From NCBI GenBank assembly GCA_934183185.1, contig CAKPSO010000025.1, positions 1-19,859 on the forward strand: DNA of 19,859 bases, given 5' to 3'. A model generated the notes under the pieces. That model saw nothing but the letters and a program-made list of their open reading frames with translations, did no database searches and was not told the origin of the DNA. Position 1 is the stretch's first letter, and each line of letters starts with the position of its first letter. Origin of the DNA: an uncultured Bacilli bacterium (lineage in GTDB: Bacteria > Bacillota_I > Bacilli_A > RF39 > UBA660). The position numbers and the translations under genes are program-made. Shown one piece after another: positions 7,230 to 12,686 of the stretch.

Positions 7230-7802
7230 TTAGTTTTTATCCAAAATACCTACTTGATTTCCCCAAGTATCCCATCCATCTCGCTCAATACGAGCAAACA
7301 TTTCCAACTTCTTAGCATTTGGAAACATATTTTCTAACATTTCATAAGCACAGACTGGCTTTTTACTATGCTTAGTAGATGGTTCTCTCAGAACTGTCGT
7401 ATATTTTCCTCTCATATCTTCACATGGCATTAAAATATTGCCCTTCTTATAGAACCATAAAAGATATTCATGTGAAAATCTCACGGTAAAAGCAGGTGCG
7501 ATACCATTCTCTTTATCCCAAATAAATCTTGCATGAAGCTCATATCCCAATTCCTTCATCATCTGCTCTGTTTCGTGAAGATATTTGTCTATCGTCCACA
7601 TGAATACATTGTGTTTTTCATTGCACAAACTCAATGCTTGTCTATGTATTTCCTTAATTTCGTCCATAGTACATGTCTGATAATCAAGTTCTTTTCCTTG
7701 GTTTGGTCTACACTTACGTTTATTACCCTTTGTCTGTTTCCATGCAGGATCTGTGTAAATCAAATCATATTTATTATCTGTGTTGTAAATGTCAACCTGC
7801 AT
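7230..7802 (-). CDS. MT-A70 family adenine methyltransferase, 190 aa
   Basis: An S-adenosylmethionine-dependent adenine methyltransferase of the MT-A70 type. The N-terminus carries YDLIYTDPAW (12-21), where the family catalytic tetrapeptide is normally DPPW; here the second proline is alanine. The C-terminus has the family signature HSKKPVCAYEMLENMF, then KKLEMFARIERDGWDTWGNQV, including the GWDxWGN segment. The middle TVRFSHEYLLWFYKKG fits the SAM-side strand. At 190 residues it is a compact phage version. An in-frame TAA directly precedes ATG 7802, so no longer start is possible; the nearest GGA-type ribosome site is over 20 bases away, so translation probably depends on coupling to the 18-codon frame just upstream. 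No cognate nuclease is present. Confidence 0.9.
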   Translation of the reverse strand: MQVDIYNTDNKYDLIYTDPAWKQTKGNKRKCRPNQGKELDYQTCTMDEIKEIHRQALSLCNEKHNVFMWTIDKYLHETEQMMKELGYELHARFIWDKENGIAPAFTVRFSHEYLLWFYKKGNILMPCEDMRGKYTTVLREPSTKHSKKPVCAYEMLENMFPNAKKLEMFARIERDGWDTWGNQVGILDKN

Positions 7803-7859
7803 TTAATTACTTGGAGTAAGGAATTCCTTCTTGTGTACACGAACCTCGTCTCCTTTCAT
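7803..7859 (-). CDS. Possible 18-aa leader peptide
   Basis: ATG 7859 to TAA 7803 encodes MKGDEVRVHKKEFLTPSN; its stop directly abuts the ATG of the MT-A70 gene. It begins one base after the stop of the gene upstream. The codons include a perfect palindrome AAGGAATTCCTT (7818-7829). It may serve only to carry ribosomes onto the methyltransferase start. Too short for coding statistics, so confidence is low. Confidence 0.3.
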   Translation of the reverse strand: MKGDEVRVHKKEFLTPSN

Positions 7860-7860
7860 T

Positions 7861-8058
7861 TTATTTGAACTCTATTTTGTTTCTTTTTAATACCTTAACC
7901 GCCTTATCATAATCAGTTTCAGCTACTTTAATGCTTTTCATTTTTGTCGTTTTAGGTTTAATCCAATGACGACATTCTGTAATATCTTCGTCATACCACA
8001 TTAAACCGCCTTCACAGAATTTGTGCCACTGGCAGTCATTGTTACCACATTTACTCAT
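7861..8058 (-). CDS. Small Cys-rich protein, 65 aa
   Basis: I do not recognise this protein. The N-terminal half (MSKCGNNDCQWHKFC, then ITECRHW) has four cysteines and two histidines in a knuckle-like layout that could bind zinc or an iron-sulfur centre; the C-terminal half is a lysine-rich helix (ETDYDKAVKVLKRNKIEFK). ATG 8058 overlaps the last eight bases of the upstream methyltransferase gene and uses GAGAATACATAA, within the final codons of that gene, as a ribosome site. The overlap implies coupled translation with the methyltransferase. Confidence 0.6.
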   Translation of the reverse strand: MSKCGNNDCQWHKFCEGGLMWYDEDITECRHWIKPKTTKMKSIKVAETDYDKAVKVLKRNKIEFK

Positions 8059-8905
8059 TTATGTATTCTCTCACTCTCTCACTTCCAACTTCAAAAATAT
8101 CCTTGTCCTTTTCAAAACATATGTAATTCCTACCTGTGTTCAATGCTGCAACTGCAGTTGTACAACTTCCTGCACATGAATCAAGAACTAAATCTCCTGG
8201 ATTGGTGTAAGTCTTAATAAAATACTCACACGCTTCAACAGGCTTTTGACACTGATGTAAGCTACTTTTCTGAGTATCCCACTTGAACTGCAGAATATCT
8301 CTTGGATATCTTTGTGTACTACCACCGCCTGAGATACCAGTCTTTGTAGCACCATAACAGTTGCCATCTGTTGTATGCTTTGTATAAGAATGAACAGGCG
8401 TATGTCCTTCTGTCATTTGTGGATTGTAAGTAGGGAGTTTCTTATAGAAAATCAAGACATTTTCGTGTGCCTTCATAGGCATCTTTTTAGCATTTAGATG
8501 ACCAGTTGCTTTGGTCTTTTCGATAATCCATTCATAGCGATATAATTTCGCATTACTACAAGCGAGTCTCTTGTCAAACGGTGACTGCGCCCATAATGCA
8601 ATACATCCATTATCTTTAATAATTCGATTATAATGAGTCCATAACCCATCTTTCTTATTTTCATAAAACCATAATTGTACACTCTCAAAACTGTCGCCAA
8701 TTATTTGAACCAATTTTAATAAATCTGATTCATAAAAATAATATCCTGATAATTCAACATAATCATTCAAAGGTATTTCGCACTCCCAAGAATTATTAGT
8801 CGAATTGTAAGGCAGATCCGCAAGGATAAAATCTATCGACTTATCATCAATCTTCTTCATACCTTCAAAACAGTCTTCATTGTATATTTTGTTAATCTCT
8901 AACAT
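8051..8905 (-). CDS. Beta-class N4/N6 DNA methyltransferase, 284 aa
   Basis: A SAM-dependent DNA methyltransferase of the N6-adenine/N4-cytosine family. The catalytic motif IV ADLPY is at residues 29-33, and the SAM-binding region (HQCQKPVEACEYFIKTYTNPGD, then VLDSCAGSCTTAVAA around 240-253) is at the C-terminus. That IV-before-I order defines the beta class. DLPY rather than DPPY is an accepted variant. The central 110-200 segment, including GGGSTQRYPRDILQF, is the usual pre-motif-X region; target specificity cannot be read from it. The start ATG 8905 has only a weak GAGTAAG ribosome site; a short open stretch with a strong AAAGGAG lies just upstream and ends across the ATG, suggesting coupling. 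No restriction partner is visible. Confidence 0.9.
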   Translation of the reverse strand: MLEINKIYNEDCFEGMKKIDDKSIDFILADLPYNSTNNSWECEIPLNDYVELSGYYFYESDLLKLVQIIGDSFESVQLWFYENKKDGLWTHYNRIIKDNGCIALWAQSPFDKRLACSNAKLYRYEWIIEKTKATGHLNAKKMPMKAHENVLIFYKKLPTYNPQMTEGHTPVHSYTKHTTDGNCYGATKTGISGGGSTQRYPRDILQFKWDTQKSSLHQCQKPVEACEYFIKTYTNPGDLVLDSCAGSCTTAVAALNTGRNYICFEKDKDIFEVGSERVREYINE

Positions 8906-8959
8906 TTCTTACTCAGAGCAAATCCAGATTTAATGCTGCAGCAAATCTCTTGCTCCTTT

Positions 8960-8974
8960 CAATGTATTATTCTC
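8960..8974 (-). repeat. GAGAATAATACATTG junction motif, copy 3
   Basis: Directly follows the TAA of the gene ending at 8975, outside its coding codons. A separate AAAGGAGC lies just downstream and the next gene starts about 55 bases further on, so the motif here is not that gene's ribosome site. Confidence 0.6.
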
Positions 8975-9316
8975 TTAATCGAACTCAATTTTTCCTAATT
9001 TACCATATGAAAAATCTTCATACCATTCAGTATACTCGACACCTAATCCATCTTTTTTCTTTATTGCTGTTTCAAATATACCTTGTGGGTAATCTTGTAA
9101 AGTAAAATAAAATGCAGCACCGCCAAACCAATTACCGAGGTGAATGTATTTACCGACACTCTCTTCAAAAGATTTAATATATCTATCATCTATTGGGGTA
9201 TTTTCAGCATAATATTTCAAATAATCATATTGTTCTCTTGTTTCAATTTTTCCAGTTGGCACACATTGAATATCTGTCCAAGTACCAAGTTTTTCTCTTG
9301 CTTCTGAAAATAACAT
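8975..9316 (-). CDS. Hypothetical protein, 113 aa
   Basis: I do not recognise this protein. ATG 9316 has a strong AGGAGGTGG eight bases upstream and the shared TTTCTTGG motif before that (9342-9335). The sequence is soluble, rich in aromatic residues (YDYLKYYAENTP, LGNWFGGAAFYFTLQDYPQG, YTEWYEDFSYG) and has a single cysteine. Such compact aromatic-rich proteins are frequent among phage accessory genes. It follows the lipoprotein gene by 46 bases and may start a new translational unit within the same transcript. Confidence 0.62.
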   Translation of the reverse strand: MLFSEAREKLGTWTDIQCVPTGKIETREQYDYLKYYAENTPIDDRYIKSFEESVGKYIHLGNWFGGAAFYFTLQDYPQGIFETAIKKKDGLGVEYTEWYEDFSYGKLGKIEFD

Positions 9317-9362
9317 CTTCCACCTCCTAAATCACCAAGAAACTTCGGATTCATAGTCCTTG

Positions 9363-9644
9363 CTAATCAATATCCGCAATACTTTCTACAAAGCAGTTGT
9401 AATAAATATATCTCTTACCGTTGAAGTCAAACTTGACATATCCACCATCATTAGTTTCAATATCAATCTTTCCTTCATATGTTGCAAGTTCTTTACCATC
9501 TGCCGTATATACAGTAATTGTTCTCTGCATACCGCCATTTACATTACTTTTCATGTCTATTACCATTCTGTCCCATGATGCACATCCAGTCATTCCAAAA
9601 CATAATGTTAATCCTAATACAACTGCTAAAATTTTCTTCTTCAT
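9363..9644 (-). CDS. DUF5052-like lipoprotein, 93 aa
   Basis: Residues 1-21 are a lipoprotein signal: basic MKKK, hydrophobic ILAVVLGLTLCFGM, and a lipobox MTGC with C21 as the lipidated cysteine. The mature part reads ASWDRMVIDMKSNVNGGMQRTITVYTADGKELATYEGKIDIE, then FDFNGKRYIYYN, which follows the pattern I know from DUF5052-type small lipoproteins of Lachnospiraceae phages and hosts (ASWDRxxxDxxSxxxGGxxRTVTVY). It would be anchored on the outer face of the membrane. Possible roles are superinfection exclusion or host envelope alteration; neither can be told from sequence. ATG 9644 lies a few bases after the upstream gene, whose last codons contain AAGGAGG. Confidence 0.8.
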   Translation of the reverse strand: MKKKILAVVLGLTLCFGMTGCASWDRMVIDMKSNVNGGMQRTITVYTADGKELATYEGKIDIETNDGGYVKFDFNGKRYIYYNCFVESIADID

Positions 9645-9649
9645 ACGAT

Positions 9650-9844
9650 TTACTCATCCTCCTTCAATACAAGAATTGCTTTATAGTATCTACTATTACA
9701 TGAGCTAGACTCTACTTTATATCCATCATCCAAATAATCATTCATAGCTTTCTCAAAATCCTTGCTATTTCCATTTCTAAAATTACACATTTCTTCATAT
9801 TGATTATTCTCCTTTGCTATATCCAGTCTCTTCAAGAAACTCAT
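9650..9844 (-). CDS. DUF1737-like small protein, 64 aa
   Basis: The C-terminal 45 residues (CNFRNGNSKDFEKAMNDYLDDGY, then SRYYKAILVLKEDE) have the 'F-x-x-x-(V/M)-N-x-x-L-x-x-G-(W/Y)' pattern of DUF1737-like small proteins. The start is uncertain. ATG 9844 has AGAGG six bases upstream but overlaps the preceding gene by 41 bases; ATG 9790 would give the 46-residue core only and lacks a well-placed ribosome site. I prefer 9844 on the ribosome site, but the family-like part begins near 9790. Function unknown. Confidence 0.6.
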   Translation of the reverse strand: MSFLKRLDIAKENNQYEEMCNFRNGNSKDFEKAMNDYLDDGYKVESSSCNSRYYKAILVLKEDE

Positions 9845-10064
9845 CAAATTCCTCTTTTGTCATATTGTTTGGATAATACATGTCCACCACCATATCAAAT
9901 GGCTTCAAATAATTATCCAATACATCTTCAGCATCTTCCTTTGCTTCCTGCATTTTCATATTGATATAATCTTCTCGTGTCATATTCCACGCTGTAGGGC
10001 AATCTGTAACAGTTGAAAATCTACAATATAATCCATTAGGCTGCTTTGATACAAATCCTGCCAT
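9804..10064 (-). CDS. Conserved phage protein, 86 aa
   Basis: The opening AGFVSKQPNGLYCRFSTVTDCPTAWNMTREDYI is a pattern I recognise from uncharacterised proteins widespread in Firmicutes phages and prophages, with the near-invariant QPNGLYCRFS and NMTxEDY stretches. The rest is acidic and helical (EAKEDAEDVLDNYLKPF) and ends with NMTKEEFDEFLEETGY. No enzymatic motif is present. ATG 10064 is preceded by GGAGAATAAT, the end of the upstream gene (GGA GAA TAA), so translation is coupled. The last 41 bases overlap the proposed start of the downstream gene. Confidence 0.78.
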   Translation of the reverse strand: MAGFVSKQPNGLYCRFSTVTDCPTAWNMTREDYINMKMQEAKEDAEDVLDNYLKPFDMVVDMYYPNNMTKEEFDEFLEETGYSKGE

Positions 10065-10065
10065 A

Positions 10066-10371
10066 TTATTCTCCTAACTCTTTCAGTGCATTAACAAGTT
10101 CAGTAAGTCTTAGATTCTCAGGATGCTCCTTTGCCATCTTTTCATATAAAGCAATATTATTCATTTTATCAATCTCAGACTTTAACTCTTTTTCAATAGA
10201 AGCTTTCTGCTTTGCGATTTCTTTCTGACGATTTTCCTCATCAATTCTTGCATTATATGCGTTCATATTAACTACACCGACAACCTGAGCTGTAACACCT
10301 TTACCATACTCCTCAACTGTTTTAATTTCTTTTAAAATTCCAAGAACTCTATTATCCTTTTCCTCTCGCAT
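10066..10371 (-). CDS. Hypothetical coiled-coil phage protein, 101 aa
   Basis: I do not recognise a named family. Residues 42-75 are a charged helix (RIDEENRQKEIAKQKASIEKELKSEIDKM) likely to form a coiled coil; the first 35 residues (VEEYGKGVTAQVVGVVNMNAYNA) look like a small beta segment. ATG 10371 overlaps the end of the upstream gene by 20 bases and has no good ribosome site of its own, so coupled translation is likely. Its last codons, GGA GAA TAA, form the ribosome site of the next gene. Confidence 0.62.
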   Translation of the reverse strand: MREEKDNRVLGILKEIKTVEEYGKGVTAQVVGVVNMNAYNARIDEENRQKEIAKQKASIEKELKSEIDKMNNIALYEKMAKEHPENLRLTELVNALKELGE

Positions 10372-10696
10372 TTACAATCAGATATAATGGATGATTGGTA
10401 TCATACTTAACAATTTCATTAATATCTTCATCATATAAAGCAAATCCATAATCCTTCTGATTATAACCATCTACTAAATTTACAATTGCAACTTTACTAA
10501 ATCCTGTCATTTTATTGTCCTCACTTTCAACTTTTTCTACTGATAAAACGTTATATCCTTGTTTTCTATTTTTTAATTGAACCATAACATATTTCTGTGT
10601 ACCTATATTATATGTATCTATAACAAATCCAGTTTGTCCCTTACTATTACAGGAACTTTTTATTATCACTTTATCATTTATCTGAATATTCTTCAT
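10352..10696 (-). CDS. Protein with KOW/SH3-like N-terminal barrel, 114 aa
   Basis: The start is ATG 10696, which has AGGAGGTG six bases upstream; the frame continues to 10705 but without support. Residues 5-50 (INDKVIIKSSCNSKGQTGFVIDTYNIGTQKYVMVQLKN as a pattern) look like a KOW/SH3-type small beta-barrel: a 'V-I-I-K...G-x-x-G-x-V' start and a 'Y-V-M-V-Q-L' strand. From about residue 65 (KMTGFSKVAIVNLVDGYNQKDYGFALYDEDI) a second small domain follows. Such proteins bind nucleic acid or other proteins; no specific role is visible. Confidence 0.62.
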   Translation of the reverse strand: MKNIQINDKVIIKSSCNSKGQTGFVIDTYNIGTQKYVMVQLKNRKQGYNVLSVEKVESEDNKMTGFSKVAIVNLVDGYNQKDYGFALYDEDINEIVKYDTNHPLYLIVNARGKG

Positions 10697-10734
10697 AAGC
10701 TGCACCTCCTGTCATTTTATTCTCCAAAAGAAAT

Positions 10735-10980
10735 CTATGATTCTTGCGACTTTATTCTTGGCATATCCATAAGTGGTGTCCAATATACCACCTCGTAATA
10801 TCCTGAATATTCCGTAAAATATGTCCATCTTTCAAAACTAAAATTAAAATCTTTAATCCAACTTGCAATACCATAGAATAAATTTTCTTCTTTTAGTTCA
10901 TCTTTTTTATCTTTAAATAAAATTAGAACCTGTTCATTCATTGGTGGCATTCGATCTTTTGTACTTACCCATATGCTCAT
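10735..10980 (-). CDS. DUF551 domain protein, 81 aa
   Basis: The sequence WVSTKDRMPPMNEQVLILFKD near the start and VVYWTPLMDMP at the end match the DUF551 pattern (W-x-x-x-x-(D/E)-R-x-P-x-x-x-x-x-V-L and Y-W-x-P-L-P-x-x-P), a small domain very common in phages and prophages of Firmicutes and Proteobacteria. Its function is not established. ATG 10980 follows GGAGAATAAGACA. It lies in a tightly spaced set of small genes and is probably translated from the transcript starting near 11930. Confidence 0.85.
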   Translation of the reverse strand: MSIWVSTKDRMPPMNEQVLILFKDKKDELKEENLFYGIASWIKDFNFSFERWTYFTEYSGYYEVVYWTPLMDMPRIKSQES

Positions 10981-10992
10981 TGTCTTATTCTC

Positions 10993-11388
10993 CTATCGTC
11001 TAAACTTTTTAATCCAATCTTCATAGTCGTAGTTCTTCATAAAATCGTCAACATCAATCCAATTATCTTTCATAATGTTTCCAATTTTAGTAATACGAGA
11101 ACCCCATCCATTATCCTCATATCTAACATACTTACCCTTTAAATCTTCCCAACTTCTTACACCTACAACTTCCATGATTTTTCTCATACAATCTAATCCA
11201 GCAGGTGAAGATTTTCTTTCGTAATCCCATCCATCATCACTTTCATTAATTCTGAATGACTGATCTAATGCATAACCTCCTAACGCACAACATCCTCCAC
11301 CAAGGTCAAGACCAATACTAAATGTTAAAATATTGTGGTCTTCAATATATAACTTTACATAGTCAATTTTTGCATTCTTTATCTCCAT
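10993..11388 (-). CDS. Conserved phage protein, 131 aa
   Basis: The frame is open to 11469, but the start is ATG 11388, with AAAGGAGAGAGT directly upstream; the longer form would overlap the preceding gene. The opening IKNAKIDYVKLYIEDHNILTFSIGLDLGGG, followed by CCALGGYALDQ, is a pattern I recognise from uncharacterised phage proteins with a 'AxI.x..L.iedhg.lt..l.ldyg...qg.GGy.LD' start. A later segment GVRSWEDLKGKYVRYEDNGWGSRITKIGNIM is also typical of that group. No catalytic motif is evident. Confidence 0.75.
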   Translation of the reverse strand: MEIKNAKIDYVKLYIEDHNILTFSIGLDLGGGCCALGGYALDQSFRINESDDGWDYERKSSPAGLDCMRKIMEVVGVRSWEDLKGKYVRYEDNGWGSRITKIGNIMKDNWIDVDDFMKNYDYEDWIKKFRR

Positions 11389-11401
11389 ACTCTCTCTCCT
11401 T

Positions 11402-11884
11402 TTACCACATATTAATTCCATGTTTACAAGCATATTTATATAACTGAATTGCCTTATAAAATTTAACATATGTTTTTACTGATTCATTTGTCATTTCACA
11501 TTCAGCTTCACTTGTTTGAGTGTCATATGTTATTACTTGAAACTCTAAAGTTATATGGTCAACTTTAACACCATAACGTTTTAACCACTTTTTAAAAATT
11601 CTCTTTTTCTTATGTGATCTCATTGGTATTGCATATGAAAATTCAGATGAGAATAATGGATTTTGATATGATGAACGAAAATACCGATTGAATAAACTTT
11701 CGTTTATTTCACAATTTTCTAATGTGATTTCTCCACTTAAATTATTATGGAATGTATTAACAACCTTTAATTCTTCTTTATCTGAAAATTCATATTTAAC
11801 ATCCATGGATTCAATTCCTTGTATGTCCATAATTTTTGTTCCGTCAGATAGAAATAAGCCTCCTGTGATCTCTTTTATTGGCAT
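11402..11884 (-). CDS. Hypothetical phage protein, 160 aa
   Basis: I do not recognise the family. ATG 11884 has a strong AGGAGGTGG with a 5-base gap, and is the first gene after the twin inverted repeat at 11937-11984, so it probably heads an operon of small genes. The N-terminal half is beta-rich (ITGGLFLSDGTKIMDIQGIESMDVKYEF, then FHNNLSGEITLENCEI); residues 85-105 are very basic (SHKKKRIFKKWLKRYG), which could contact nucleic acid; the C-terminus is helical. Confidence 0.65.
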   Translation of the reverse strand: MPIKEITGGLFLSDGTKIMDIQGIESMDVKYEFSDKEELKVVNTFHNNLSGEITLENCEINESLFNRYFRSSYQNPLFSSEFSYAIPMRSHKKKRIFKKWLKRYGVKVDHITLEFQVITYDTQTSEAECEMTNESVKTYVKFYKAIQLYKYACKHGINMW

Positions 11885-11933
11885 TTATCCACCTCCTACT
11901 ACCAAGAAATTCCGCTTTCTTTCGGTCTTGATT

Positions 11934-11961
11934 TTTATACAATATATAGTATTTATTGTAA
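11934..11961 (-). promoter_or_regulatory. Candidate promoter TTACAA-16-TATAAA
   Basis: On the minus strand TTACAA (11961-11956) and TATAAA (11939-11934) are separated by 16 bases. The start of transcription would be about 45 bases upstream of the ATG at 11884. The -10 side lies within one arm of the inverted repeat 11937-11984 and the -35 lies between the arms, the arrangement expected for a regulated promoter. Sequence match only. Confidence 0.5.
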
Positions 11962-11984
11962 TTGTTTAATACTATATATTGTAT
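11937..11984. promoter_or_regulatory. Twin-operator inverted repeat, copy 1
   Basis: Two 17-base arms are perfect reverse complements: ATACAATATATAGTATT (11937-11953) and its complement (11968-11984), separated by 14 bases. Each arm is itself close to a palindrome (ATAC-N-ATATAT-N-GTAT), so the element reads as two dimeric protein sites about three helical turns apart. A nearly identical element is found at 16816-16867, again upstream of a gene cluster. Confidence 0.7.
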
Positions 11985-12007
11985 GTATCATTTTGTTTTC
12001 AACTACT

Positions 12008-12023
12008 TATTGTATTATTCTCT
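12008..12023 (-). repeat. GAGAATAATACAATA junction motif, copy 4
   Basis: Spans the stop codon of the HNH-AP2 gene (AGA GAA TAA). There is no gene start within 120 bases downstream, so it is not a ribosome site here. Confidence 0.6.
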
Positions 12024-12686
12024 GTTTATGTCAAATTGTTTATATACGCCAACTCTGTTAAGTGGTATAAAATCTTTAAAGTAGATTTTTTCTGCATCTA
12101 ACCTAACCTTTACTGCATTTTCAAAATCATCAAATCTACCAAGACTTATATTTTTATTATTAACAACAATTTGTGCTTGCCATTTGTTTCTTTCCTTATT
12201 CCACGTAACACCTGTTATTCCACTAGAATTATGAGAATATAAATCTTTATTTCGATTGTTTTCTTGGTTTGTACAGAATCTATAATTTAATTTTCTATTG
12301 TCTAATTTGTTTCGATTTATATGATCAACGTATACATTTTGAGGAGCATTTGACAATAATCTATGTAATAAAATTTGATTCTTCCCTGCTCCACTTGTGA
12401 TATATCCATGACTTCCCAATGTCCATTTATGTTGTAAAACCACATCGACATCTTCTAAATCTATTAGTGATTCAGCTACTACTTCACCACTTTTATTTTT
12501 CAAAAACAATAATGCATAACTTTCACAAATTTTTACTTCATTTTTATCGTTTTGATTATAAGAAGATGGATCCGTAATTTTTCCATATTTGTATATTTGT
12601 TTACAGTGTTTTTCACATAAATCCATGTCTGTTGCTTTATTATGCTTGACTCTCAAATTACTTCCACAAATTTCACATTTTCTAAT
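12015..12686 (-). CDS. HNH-AP2 homing-type endonuclease with zinc knuckles, 223 aa
   Basis: Three parts are visible. Residues 1-36: zinc-binding region with CEICGSN (4-10) and CEKHCKQIYKYG (24-35). Residues about 95-150: HNH nuclease core (HRLLSNAP, VDHINRNKLDN, then NRKLNYRFCTNQENNRN). Residues 155-200: AP2-type DNA-binding domain (SGITGVTWNKERNKWQAQIVV, then LGRFDDFENAV). This layout is typical of free-standing phage homing endonucleases. The start deserves attention: the first ATG/GTG/TTG is TTG 12656, which would delete the first CxxC and has a poorly spaced ribosome site. ATT 12686 keeps the full zinc region and has AGAGGTG six bases upstream, so I use it. It overlaps the methyltransferase stop by five bases. 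Confidence 0.8.
   Translation of the reverse strand: MRKCEICGSNLRVKHNKATDMDLCEKHCKQIYKYGKITDPSSYNQNDKNEVKICESYALLFLKNKSGEVVAESLIDLEDVDVVLQHKWTLGSHGYITSGAGKNQILLHRLLSNAPQNVYVDHINRNKLDNRKLNYRFCTNQENNRNKDLYSHNSSGITGVTWNKERNKWQAQIVVNNKNISLGRFDDFENAVKVRLDAEKIYFKDFIPLNRVGVYKQFDINRE

Noticed and set aside
7533..7868. 111-codon plus-strand frame
   Set aside because: Antisense of the MT-A70 gene with no start signal; the minus-strand frame carries the full family signature.
9788..9830. Frameshift between 9804-10064 and the DUF1737-like gene
   Set aside because: Both proteins have plausible full ends; a simple overlap with a start at 9844 explains the region without an error.
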